Origin: JBBKWG01 sp037968835 | GTDB taxonomy: Bacteria > Pseudomonadota > Alphaproteobacteria > Rhodobacterales > Rhodobacteraceae | Direction: 5' to 3' | Length of the DNA stretch: 5,016 nucleotides | Assembly (NCBI GenBank): GCA_037968835.1 | Contig: JBBKWG010000243.1 | Location: 1-5,016 of the forward strand | Shown here: piece by piece, positions 1 through 4,535 of the stretch | Layout: each line of letters opens with the position of its first letter | Position numbering within the stretch: position 1 is the first letter of the stretch | The notes under the pieces: generated by a model | What the model saw: the letters and a program-made list of their open reading frames with translations, nothing else | Told to the model about the DNA's origin: nothing | The model's database searches: none | Position numbers and translations under genes: made by a program

Positions 1-176
1 TCGCTTGCGTCCACGACGCCCTGATTGTCCGCGACCCGGACATTGTCATATGTCTCGTCAAGAAAAGCAGCGTAGTGAGCGCTTCGTTCCGAAACGGTGA
101 TTTGATGTCCGTCACCCGCGATCCCTTGCACCGCTGCACAGGCAATCGTTCCACACCCAATAACACCAATTCGCAT
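1..176 (-). CDS. Pyrroline-5-carboxylate reductase-like protein, N-terminal part (cut by window edge)
   Basis: The reading frame starts at the ATG whose complement is 174-176 and runs off the left edge with no stop, giving 58 codons. The protein begins MRIGVIGCGTIACAAVQGI, a beta-strand plus glycine-rich G-x-x-G-x-G-x-x-A loop typical of the NAD(P)-binding Rossmann domain of ProC-type reductases. It continues with an ITVSERS strand and a second strand, VRVADNQGVVDAS, at the point where the family binds the cofactor phosphate and begins its third strand. ProC enzymes reduce pyrroline-5-carboxylate to proline in the cytoplasm. Whether this copy is the housekeeping proC or a paralogue cannot be told from 58 residues. 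The start is supported by an AAAGGA ribosome binding site (complement of 182-187) five bases upstream. A TTGACA hexamer lies further upstream (complement of 197-202), but no matching -10 box was found. Other Rossmann-fold dehydrogenases of the 6-phosphogluconate-like superfamily remain possible. Confidence 0.8.
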   Translation of the reverse strand, partial: MRIGVIGCGTIACAAVQGIAGDGHQITVSERSAHYAAFLDETYDNVRVADNQGVVDAS

Positions 177-314
177 GTCGATCCTTTCGCCCAATTTGTC
201 AAATCGATCACATTCGCTTGCTCGGAGCCCAAACATCCGGGGAAGATACGGGCAACCAATTGCGATCGGCACACAAGCCGCCATTCGCACAACTCGCAGT
301 ATTTGACACTGTGG
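177..314. other. Non-coding stretch upstream of the reductase gene
   Basis: Beyond the ribosome binding site of the leftward reductase gene (182-187), this stretch shows no convincing gene. Short open frames exist on both strands, but their translations are low in hydrophobic periodicity, have no recognisable motif and no ribosome binding site. It abuts the left inverted repeat of the 315-538 element. It may be an old dispersed intergenic sequence, but that impression cannot be tested here. Confidence 0.5.
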
Positions 315-336
315 GCTGATTGTGTTGAAAAACTCC
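315..336 (+). repeat. Left terminal inverted repeat
   Basis: Left arm of the 224-bp MITE-like element. It matches the reverse complement of 517-538 at 20 of 22 bases. The two mismatches fall at the third base and at the fourth base from the inner end. Confidence 0.7.
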
Positions 337-516
337 AGTTTTGGCTCTGAATGACGAAATTTTTCGCCATACAAGCCGATCAACTGGTTTTGGCGAGGGG
401 GTCGGCCAAAATTGCCTTTCTTTGCTCATGTGCAAGCTCTCCTCGTTTCACGAACAATCCCATCCGGCTTCCTTTTTTCAAGGAGTTCTGGCGGAAATTC
501 GCGAATTTGAAATTTC

Positions 517-538
517 GGACTTTTTCAACACAATCGGC
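517..538 (-). repeat. Right terminal inverted repeat
   Basis: Right arm of the same element, in the form GGACTTTTTCAACACAATCG on the plus strand. The arms are far enough apart (180 bp) that a simple transcription terminator is unlikely. Confidence 0.7.
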
Positions 539-712
539 TCGAAGCCGCCTTCCGCGTCGCAGAGCATTTGGCGCTTGAAGGACGGTTTAAAATTGTTGCG
601 AACGGCCCAAACCGCCTCTTCGACGTTGAGTGTTTCGCACAATGAATGCGGTCCTTCATGCTTGCCGCAACAAACATCCATCGGCAGAGTCTGAACGAAC
701 AATCAGATTCCA
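539..712. other. Non-coding stretch between the MITE-like element and the GFA pseudogene
   Basis: No frame here has a credible start, ribosome binding site or motif. The open frames on both strands have the arginine- and serine-rich composition typical of translated non-coding DNA. The right end contains the leader of the GFA gene. I see no strong promoter for that gene. AT-richer sequence around 587-596 (TTTAAAATTG) is the only candidate. Confidence 0.5.
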
Positions 713-724
713 AAGGAGACCATC

Positions 725-1116
725 ATGGATCGCTTCACCGGCGGTTGTCTGTGTGGCAAAGTCCGAATTGTGGCGTTGGGCCTCCCATACCGGGTCGGCA
801 TTTGCCATTGCCTCGACTGCCGCAAACATCATGGCACCCTTTTTCATGCTTCTGCAGTTTTCCCGCAAGATGCTGTGAGCGTTGATGGCGAAACACGCGA
901 CTACACAGGCCGGTTTTTCCGTCCAATCTGCGGCTCGTCCATTTTCTCCCGTTCCGAGGACGAAATCGAACTGAATCTTGGTTCCCAGGATGCCTCTGAC
1001 CAACTGATTCCAACTTACGAACTCTGGACCGTCCGACGTGATTCCTGGCTGCCGCCTTTTCGCTCAAAGGGAACTACGTCCGCGATCGTGACACCTCGGA
1101 TCGCTCTGAGGAGTAG
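725..1116 (+). pseudogene. GFA-family (glutathione-dependent formaldehyde-activating enzyme-like) protein, frameshifted
   Basis: The frame begins at ATG 725, six bases after an AAGGAG site (713-718). It opens with MDRFTGGCLCGKVR, then CHCLDCRKHHG, the zinc-binding signature of the GFA / centromere-protein-V fold. C8, C10, C27, C29, C32 and C69 are present. The usual F-C-x-x-C-G loop instead reads FRPICG, so the expected second-site cysteine is Arg66 (codon CGT at 920-922, one transition from TGT). The family match is good up to WLPPF, after which the frame runs out of register to a stop at 1154-1156 with a basic, unrelated tail. In the -1 frame, starting at the T-run 1057-1060, the sequence reads SLKGNYVRDRDTSDRSEE and stops at 1114-1116, the normal family ending, for a restored length of about 130 residues. 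A one-T deletion explains this. Family members bind zinc and are thought to act on small thiol adducts, but most have no proven substrate. Sequencing error could mimic the frameshift, not the Cys-to-Arg change. Confidence 0.85.
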
Positions 1117-1276
1117 ATCGCGATCGGCCCTTCGCTGCCGTAGTTCAATTGTCTGAGATGCTGCAGTGCGGCGCGTCAAACCCGACATTCGCGCTCGGCG
1201 CAGCATTCTGCCAAGGGCTACGACCGCTGTGCGGGACGAATCGGACCTTGCTCCCTCAACGCTTGGCTCTCCAAGT
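1117..1276. other. Intergenic gap between convergent genes
   Basis: This gap lies between the end of the rightward GFA pseudogene and the end of the leftward MmcQ/YjbR gene. I find no hairpin followed by a T-run and no gene. Confidence 0.4.
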
Positions 1277-1654
1277 CTATTTACCGTGAGCCGTTCTCTC
1301 GGCCTCATACTTTGTGATTTGCCGTTTGGTCGCGTTCATCCGCCACGCCGCCTCGATCCTTGCCCGGAGACGCACCTTGTCGATTTTTTTCTCTGGTCGC
1401 ATCAGCAAAGCTGGATACCCGACGTAGTGATCGGTCTGAAAATAGATTTCTGGCTCAGTCTCAAGGAGCAATTCCTTGATTTCCAAAGGACAGTGCACCA
1501 CCAGAGATTCTCCGTCTTTTGACCCGAGAATCGACTTTCCTCGATGACGTAGACTGGGTCGGTTCATGAACGTGTCTTTGCTTATACCGGGCAACTGAAG
1601 TTCTTCGAAAATTTCTTCCATCCAATGGAATGTTTGTATGAAAGCTTGATCCAT
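1277..1654 (-). CDS. MmcQ/YjbR-family protein
   Basis: From the ATG at 1654 the product has 125 residues, close to the usual 115-125 of this family. Recognisable parts are LPG near residues 21-23 and the strand-turn segment FMNRPSLRHRGKSILGS (about 29-45), followed by a GESLVVHC strand. Next come KELLLETEPEIYFQTDHYVGYP (about 60-81), containing the family's most conserved T-D-H-Y-x-G-Y-P run, and a C-terminal helix with EAAWR (101-105). The fold resembles a double-wing DNA-binding domain; the cellular role is not established. The gene follows the VOC gene on the same strand with a 65-bp gap, so co-transcription is likely. The start is uncertain. No good ribosome binding site precedes ATG 1654, ATG 1621 (MEEIFEELQ) would also give a family-like N-terminus, and ATGs at 1702 and 1699 are in frame. 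The frame stays open upstream into the VOC gene, but that part is out-of-frame VOC sequence and not real protein. Confidence 0.85.
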   Translation of the reverse strand: MDQAFIQTFHWMEEIFEELQLPGISKDTFMNRPSLRHRGKSILGSKDGESLVVHCPLEIKELLLETEPEIYFQTDHYVGYPALLMRPEKKIDKVRLRARIEAAWRMNATKRQITKYEAERTAHGK

Positions 1655-1719
1655 GTTGAGGATGCCATGTTTATTCGGACTATTGCCAAAGTATAGCATC
1701 ATAGCCGCTGGGTGCTTGC

Positions 1720-2091
1720 CTAAATCCGCTGCAGAAAGCCCCAGACATATCCCTCGGGGTCTTTGTCCGAGAATTCTCGGGCCCCATGATCGCGTTCCCG
1801 CAACGGCGGTACCTCTGCCCCGCAATCAGCCACACGCTCTCTGTATTCAGCAACGTTGGCAACCCAGATCCCAATCCATTGATCGGGTTTTCGTCTCGCC
1901 TCTGCCCAGCATCTGGGATAGTTATCTAGCCATATTTCATCATCGCCAACGCGAAGTTCGATATTGGTAACGACACCATCATCGCCATGATACCTGCCAG
2001 CCTCCTCGAACCCAAAGTGACGGACCAGCCAGTCCGCTGCTTTTGGAGCATGGGTGGCCGTGATCTGCTGTTTCCTAACGTTGTTCCTCAT
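1720..2091 (-). CDS. VOC-superfamily (glyoxalase / bleomycin-resistance fold) protein
   Basis: From ATG 2091 the product has 123 residues, the normal length for a single-unit VOC protein with two beta-alpha-beta-beta-beta modules. Module 1 covers about residues 8-57: an ITATHAP strand, a helix AADWLVRHFGFEE, then VVTNIELRVGDDEIWLDN. Module 2 covers about 70-123: QWIGIWVANVAEYRERV, then a helix-turn and REFSDKDPEGYVWGFLQRI, the typical D-P-E-G-x-x-W ending. Candidate metal-side residues are His14, Asp56 and Glu113, but the exact ligand set cannot be assigned by eye. Family members include glyoxalases, dioxygenases and antibiotic-binding proteins; the substrate here is unknown. No clear Shine-Dalgarno site precedes the start (GCGGGTCGCAGC). 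The frame remains open to about 2334, but that upstream part is antisense to the HNH fragment and lacks family similarity. The MmcQ/YjbR gene lies downstream on the same strand. Confidence 0.85.
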   Translation of the reverse strand: MRNNVRKQQITATHAPKAADWLVRHFGFEEAGRYHGDDGVVTNIELRVGDDEIWLDNYPRCWAEARRKPDQWIGIWVANVAEYRERVADCGAEVPPLRERDHGAREFSDKDPEGYVWGFLQRI

Positions 2092-2169
2092 GCTGCGACC
2101 CGCATGCAGGAAGCATAGCATCGTCGGATACAGACGTAACGACGTACCATAGCCAGCGCCTCGACCCAC

Positions 2170-2424
2170 ATGGCATTCAAGCACCGCTGGCTCTGGGAGT
2201 GCGCCCATGGCTCGGTTCCCGACGGCGTGGCCCTGAAATGCCTGGACGCCGACAAGACCAACACCGACCCGGCGAACTGGGCGCTGATCCCGCGCGCGCT
2301 GCTGCCGCGCCTGAACGGCCGCCTCGGACGCCACTATGACACGGCGCCGGCTGAGCTGAAACCGACGATCCTAGAGATCGCACGGCTCGAACACCGGGCG
2401 CTCGAGGCCCGCCGCGATGGCTGA
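2170..2424 (+). pseudogene. Phage-type HNH endonuclease, C-terminal fragment
   Basis: The 84-residue frame reads MAFKHRWLWECAHGSVPDG, then ALKCLDADKTNTDPANWALI, then PRALLPRLNGRLGRHYDTAP and AELKPTILEIARLEHRALEA. The H-R-x-L-W-E run, the G-x-V-P-x-G turn and the D-K-x-N-x-D-P-x-N-W block are the second half of the HNH/beta-beta-alpha-metal fold found in phage-borne homing-type nucleases. Full-length relatives are about twice as long, with an N-terminal DNA-recognition part that is missing here. In-frame stop TAA at about 2134-2136 closes the frame upstream, so at most 11 further codons are possible. Full proteins of this type make nicks or double-strand breaks in DNA; this piece probably lacks activity. 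It ends in an ATGGCTGA overlap with another start at 2417, whose product becomes antisense to brnA within about 15 codons, so that gene is also truncated. The fragment marks this side of a prophage remnant. Confidence 0.75.
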
Positions 2425-2461
2425 GCGCCGCCGTCTCTTCCCTCGAAAGCGGCGTCGATCC

Positions 2462-2926
2462 TCAGCTATCGAGCTTCAGCTTCTCGCGGAGCAAATCGTT
2501 GGCGCGGGACTGCCAGCCGGGCCCGTCCGCCTTAAGCGCCTCAACAATGTCAGGATCCAGTCGGATGCTCACGGGGACTTTCGTCGGAGATATTTGTGGG
2601 CCGCGCACGCGTGGCGCAGCTTTGAACTCATCGTCGGTCAAAAGGCCGCCGTCCGGATCAGCAGCGGCTGCTTTTGTGATTTCAGCGTCCTCCTCCCGGG
2701 TGGGCCTCTTGATCCTTGCCGCACTCCCAGGTCGCGACTCACCGGCCTCAAAGATTTTTCCAATGTCGGTCCTCACGATCAGGCCGGCGTCTCCGGCGGG
2801 CCTCCTGATCTGCAACTCCTCCCCGGATGCTGGCGGCTTTCTGTTCCCCCCAGCCGAACTTTTAGTCGAGGCGCGACGGGTCGGTTCGGATACTGGTCGG
2901 CTCGGTTGCTTTCTATCAACCATCAT
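2462..2926 (-). CDS. brnA: BrnA-family antitoxin with an unusually long N-terminus
   Basis: The 154-residue product starts at ATG 2926, overlapping the end of brnT by 11 bases (a second ATG at 2923 is equally possible). The last 75 residues are the BrnA antitoxin. They comprise EEDAEITKAAAADPDGGLLT (about 78-97), which in the family wraps the toxin, then VPVSIRLDPDIVEALKADGP (117-136) followed by GWQSRANDLLREKL, the ribbon-helix-helix DNA-binding unit. BrnA dimers neutralise BrnT and repress the shared promoter. Typical BrnA proteins are roughly 80-110 residues. The first about 75 residues here are extra, rich in Arg, Lys, Ser and Pro, and predicted by eye to be largely disordered, except for ELQIRRP and GLIVRTDIGKIFE. 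The order toxin first, antitoxin second, with overlapping ends, is standard for brnTA. Downstream, 2425-2461 is a short junction with the HNH fragment; I see no terminator. Confidence 0.88.
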   Translation of the reverse strand: MMVDRKQPSRPVSEPTRRASTKSSAGGNRKPPASGEELQIRRPAGDAGLIVRTDIGKIFEAGESRPGSAARIKRPTREEDAEITKAAAADPDGGLLTDDEFKAAPRVRGPQISPTKVPVSIRLDPDIVEALKADGPGWQSRANDLLREKLKLDS

Positions 2927-3191
2927 TCCACTCCTCATATCGGTCGATCTCGCGGTTGTTCGCCTTGCGCAGCATGATGACGCGACGCCATCCCTTACGA
3001 TCCGTGAACACACAGACGCAAAGCCTGACTCCGATCCGTCCGAAGGCGATAAACCGAACTTCATCCACATAGTCACGAGTGTCTTGAACGACGAGGGACG
3101 TCGTCCAGTCGAACTCGGCAATTTCGAGGAAACCGAAGCCGTGCTTTTCGACATTGCTTTTCGCTTTCACCGGATCCCACTCGTACTTCAT
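2916..3191 (-). CDS. brnT: BrnT-family ribonuclease toxin
   Basis: The 91-residue product has the expected family length and all its hallmark segments: MKYEWDPVKAKSNVEKHGFG (1-20, the E-W-D-x-x-K-A-x-x-N-x-x-K-H-G opening), a variable stretch 25-42, EVRFIAFGRIGVRLCVCVFT (44-63, the R-F-I-A-x-G-x strand pair) and RRVIMLRKANNREIDRYEEW (69-88, with the terminal R-x-A-x-x-x-E-x-x-x-Y-E-E helix). BrnT has a RelE-like fold and cleaves RNA, halting translation when BrnA is degraded. Nothing appears truncated or mutated, so the toxin is probably functional. No Shine-Dalgarno site is visible before ATG 3191. Together with a candidate -10 box ending only 15 bases upstream, this suggests a very short leader. 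It is divergent from the excisionase-like gene at 3272. Confidence 0.92.
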   Translation of the reverse strand: MKYEWDPVKAKSNVEKHGFGFLEIAEFDWTTSLVVQDTRDYVDEVRFIAFGRIGVRLCVCVFTDRKGWRRVIMLRKANNREIDRYEEWNDG

Positions 3192-3197
3192 TTGCGT

Positions 3198-3259
3198 GAT
3201 GTAGATACAATATGGTTAGAGACCAACGCATTTAAGTATATACGATTTGTATCTGCATT
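3198..3259. promoter_or_regulatory. Divergent brnT / excisionase control region with inverted repeats
   Basis: Arms at 3198-3210 and 3247-3259 are inverted copies matching at 11 of 13 positions; the best core is GATACAA / TTGTATC. The centre holds a perfect palindrome GTATATAC (3236-3243). For brnT, minus-strand boxes TTAAAT (complement of 3230-3235) and TATTGT (complement of 3207-3212) are 17 bases apart. For the rightward gene, TTAGAG (3215-3220) and TATATA (3237-3242) are 16 bases apart. The left arm overlaps the brnT -10 box and the right arm lies just beyond the rightward -10. BrnA is known in other systems to bind and repress its own promoter, so these arms are plausible operator half-sites. 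The promoter boxes are weak matches and the assignment is an inference. Confidence 0.5.
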
Positions 3260-3271
3260 GCAGAAAAATCG

Positions 3272-3661
3272 ATGACCCAGCCGAGCCGATTTCTCAAGGA
3301 CGGCAAGACGCCTGAGGGTTGGGTCGCGGCTTCGGCCGCGATGTGCCTGAAGCTGAGCGAACGGGCGTTGCGTGAGCGCGCCCGTAAACTCGGGGCTTGG
3401 CACGTTCTGGGGCAGGCGGTGATCATCATGCCGGACCAGTTCGACAGAAACATGGAGGATGCGCAATGCCGCTCAAACCTAACCGGCGCGGAGACATCTG
3501 GTGAGTTCGCGGCCGCGTCGACTACGATGGGCGCGCTATCATGGAGCCATACCGCTGCAGCACTCAAGCGGCTTCAGAAGCTGGCGCGAGGGATTGGACC
3601 CGCGAAGAAGAAGCCCGAGTTGTCCGTCGTTCAATCCTCGGGGTGGAACCGGAAGCGCTGA
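3272..3661 (+). CDS. Excisionase-like / helix-turn-helix protein preceding the integrase
   Basis: The 129-residue product begins MTQPSRFLKDGKTPEGWVAA. It contains a likely DNA-binding helix-turn-helix, AAMCLKLSERALRERARKLG (about 22-41), followed by a short wing strand WHVLGQAVIIMPDQFDRNME (about 43-62). This matches in style the small proteins encoded immediately before tyrosine integrases in Rhodobacteraceae elements, which are often called excisionase-like. The last 65 residues (from CRSNLTGAETSG on) are read from the same DNA as the integrase N-terminus in another frame and have low-complexity Ala/Ser/Lys composition. No strong ribosome binding site precedes ATG 3272 (only GCAGAAAAATCG). 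Excisionases bend DNA and steer integrase toward excision, though this copy could instead be a transcriptional regulator. The gene itself looks undamaged although the integrase is not. Its function is inferred from position and the motif only. Confidence 0.65.
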   Translation: MTQPSRFLKDGKTPEGWVAASAAMCLKLSERALRERARKLGAWHVLGQAVIIMPDQFDRNMEDAQCRSNLTGAETSGEFAAASTTMGALSWSHTAAALKRLQKLARGIGPAKKKPELSVVQSSGWNRKR

Positions 3662-4340
3662 CCTTCGCCCAAGCGACAAATCTCTATCCTGCGAAACCCA
3701 CCACCGCAAAGTTCTTGATCCGCATTGTTCCGGAGATCGGCGATGTCGCGGTACGGGACGTATCGCCTGAACTCGTCCGGAAAATCGCGCCCTGGCTTTA
3801 TCCGAAGGCAGCGACCGACACCTGGAAGCGCGGTGCTGACGCAGGTCTCGGCCGTCATCAATCAAGCTCACCAGCTCGGGCGTTGCCCGCCGATCCGCAT
3901 CAAGGGGTTCTCGGCGCAGGCGCGCATCGACCAAGACGCCGGGCGCGGCCAGAGCCGGCAGCTGGCTCTGGCTGCGCGTGGTGCAGGCCCATGCCGCGCA
4001 ATGGGTGAAGATCTCGCCCGAGATGGTGGCGGTTCTGGCGACCCTGAAGCCGCGCCGGTCGCACGATTGCAGGAATGGCCGGCGGATGCCGTCGCGTGTG
4101 TTCGGCTACGGTGACCGCACCGGTCTGACCTCCGCGCTGCGCACCGCCTGCCGCAAGGCCAGCCAGCCGTACCTGACGCCGCATGAGACAGGACGCCAGG
4201 GCGGCTACACGAACCCCGCCCCGCCCGATCGCATCTATGCCCTGGTCGAGACCGGCGAGGCGGGGATGCGGACGGCGATGCGCACAGGGGATCAGCGCCG
4301 GGATTCCAGCGCTCGGGTAATCCGCAAGAGCACGTCGTAG
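3466..4340 (+). pseudogene. Tyrosine site-specific recombinase (phage-type integrase), multiply broken
   Basis: Integrase sequence is spread over three frames. Frame A from ATG 3466 reads MPLKPNRRGDIW, a stop TGA (3502-3504, codon 13), then VRGRVDYDGRAI, PYRCSTQAASEAGARDW and LTFAQATNLYPAKPTTAKFL, ending at ATDTWKR (about 3831). Frame B (about 3833-3956) continues VLTQVSAVINQAHQLGRCPP IRIKGFS. Frame C (from 3957) reads GSWLWLRVVQAHA, then AQWVKISPEMVAVLATLKP, then RVFGYGDRTGLTSALRTACR and TPHETGRQ. The A-to-B shift fits a 2-base deletion near 3832 and the B-to-C shift a small deletion near 3957. In relatives about 40-50 residues lie between the QAHA and WVKISPEM segments, including the first catalytic Arg (T-G-A-R-I). 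They are missing here around 3990. The HxxGR box survives (His at 4182-4184, Arg at 4194-4196), but the following His is Gln, and beyond about 4200 no catalytic Tyr region is recognisable. Relatives are around 350 residues. The gene cannot make an active recombinase. Confidence 0.85.
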
Positions 4341-4409
4341 CCGAATGGCAAATACCAGGAAACATCCGGCCCTATGCGTCAGTCGCACCAGTCAGGCGAG
4401 AATAAGAGA

Positions 4410-4441
4410 AGCCCCGCGCGGCTCACACGCGGCGCGGGGCT
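4410..4441 (-). terminator. GC-rich hairpin, probable terminator
   Basis: Perfect 10-bp arms AGCCCCGCGC (4410-4419) and GCGCGGGGCT (4432-4441) are separated by a 12-base loop that can pair further through CGCG. On the minus strand the hairpin is followed by TCTCTTATT, a moderate U-tract. On the plus strand it is followed by CCGAAAAATGG, with no T-run. A leftward terminator for the small ORFs at 4423-4778 is therefore favoured, although it could also insulate the integrase remnant. The stop codon of the 30-residue ORF lies in the loop. Confidence 0.6.
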
Positions 4442-4515
4442 CCGAAAAATGGAGACGTGATCAAAGAGAGTGCAGCATACTGCAGGGTGAGACGGTAAAC
4501 AATGTGGTTCACCAT
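4423..4515 (-). CDS. Possible small protein (about 29-30 residues), unrecognised
   Basis: This short minus-strand frame reads MVNHIVYRLTLQYAALSLIT then SPFFGAPRRV. A GGAGG site (complement of 4518-4522) lies 2 bases before the ATG at 4515 and 5 bases before the in-frame GTG at 4512, so the GTG start is better spaced. The middle, IVYRLTLQYAALSLI, is mildly hydrophobic and could form a short amphipathic or membrane-associated helix, and the end is basic. It is followed at once by the hairpin at 4410-4441, as in a short transcript ending there. I know no family for it, and chance remains quite possible at this length. Conservation of the frame in relatives would be needed to accept it. Confidence 0.25.
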   Translation of the reverse strand: MVNHIVYRLTLQYAALSLITSPFFGAPRRV

Positions 4516-4535
4516 CTCCTCCGTAACAGAAGTAT

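Larger units (their letters stand above)
315..538. mobile_element. MITE-like element: IS ends without a transposase
   Basis: Two 22-bp arms at 315-336 and 517-538 are inverted copies matching at 20 of 22 positions, sharing the core GATTGTGTTGAAAAA. They enclose about 180 bp with no credible transposase frame. The core resembles the TGTTGAAAAAGTC-type ends of several insertion sequence families, IS1182-like and IS5-like among them, so this is best read as an internally deleted or non-autonomous derivative. The family assignment is a resemblance from memory, not a search result. The four bases outside each end (GTGG on the left, TCGA on the right) do not match, so no target duplication is visible. 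The element is therefore either old or rearranged. It sits between the leftward reductase gene and the rightward GFA pseudogene, and it interrupts neither. Confidence 0.6.

Noticed and set aside
332..343. Short sequence CTCCAGTTTTG shared with the IS3 left end near 4884-4894
   Set aside because: Eleven bases only, with different flanks and no inverted-end logic; likely chance.
75..702. Several 60-117-residue open frames on both strands across 75-702
   Set aside because: No ribosome binding sites, no motifs and mutually overlapping. Those at the left are antisense to the reductase start, and those at 315-538 lie within the MITE-like element.
656..1067. Minus-strand frames of 110-115 residues opposite the GFA gene
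   Set aside because: Shadows of the GFA coding frame, which has a clear family match and ribosome binding site.
1655..1825. Extra 57 N-terminal residues of the MmcQ/YjbR frame
   Set aside because: The part upstream of 1720 overlaps VOC coding sequence out of frame and is Arg/Gly-rich, unlike the family. The true start is probably 1654 or 1621.
2092..2334. Upstream extension of the VOC frame to 204 residues
   Set aside because: It is antisense to the HNH fragment, has no VOC similarity, and the 123-residue form has the normal family length.
2927..3154. Extension of the brnA frame upstream to 230 residues
   Set aside because: It lies within brnT in another frame, and the ATG at 2926 overlapping the brnT stop gives the normal toxin-antitoxin arrangement.
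2417..3275. Long plus-strand frames (186 and 258 residues) opposite brnA and brnT
   Set aside because: They are antisense to two confidently recognised genes and carry no motif; openness follows from GC-rich coding on the other strand. Only the first about 15 codons from 2417 might be a relic of a lost gene.
3499..3504. TGG-TGA in the integrase as possible stop-codon recoding
   Set aside because: No recoding signal is evident, and several independent frameshifts and a deletion downstream show ordinary decay.
3541..4008. A 155-residue plus-strand ORF beginning MEPYRCST
   Set aside because: It is the part of the broken integrase after the TGA at 3502-3504. The family match begins upstream of this ATG and leaves the frame near 3831.
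3868..4388. Minus-strand frames of 162-165 residues opposite the integrase
   Set aside because: Ala/Arg/Pro-rich translations antisense to recognisable integrase segments.
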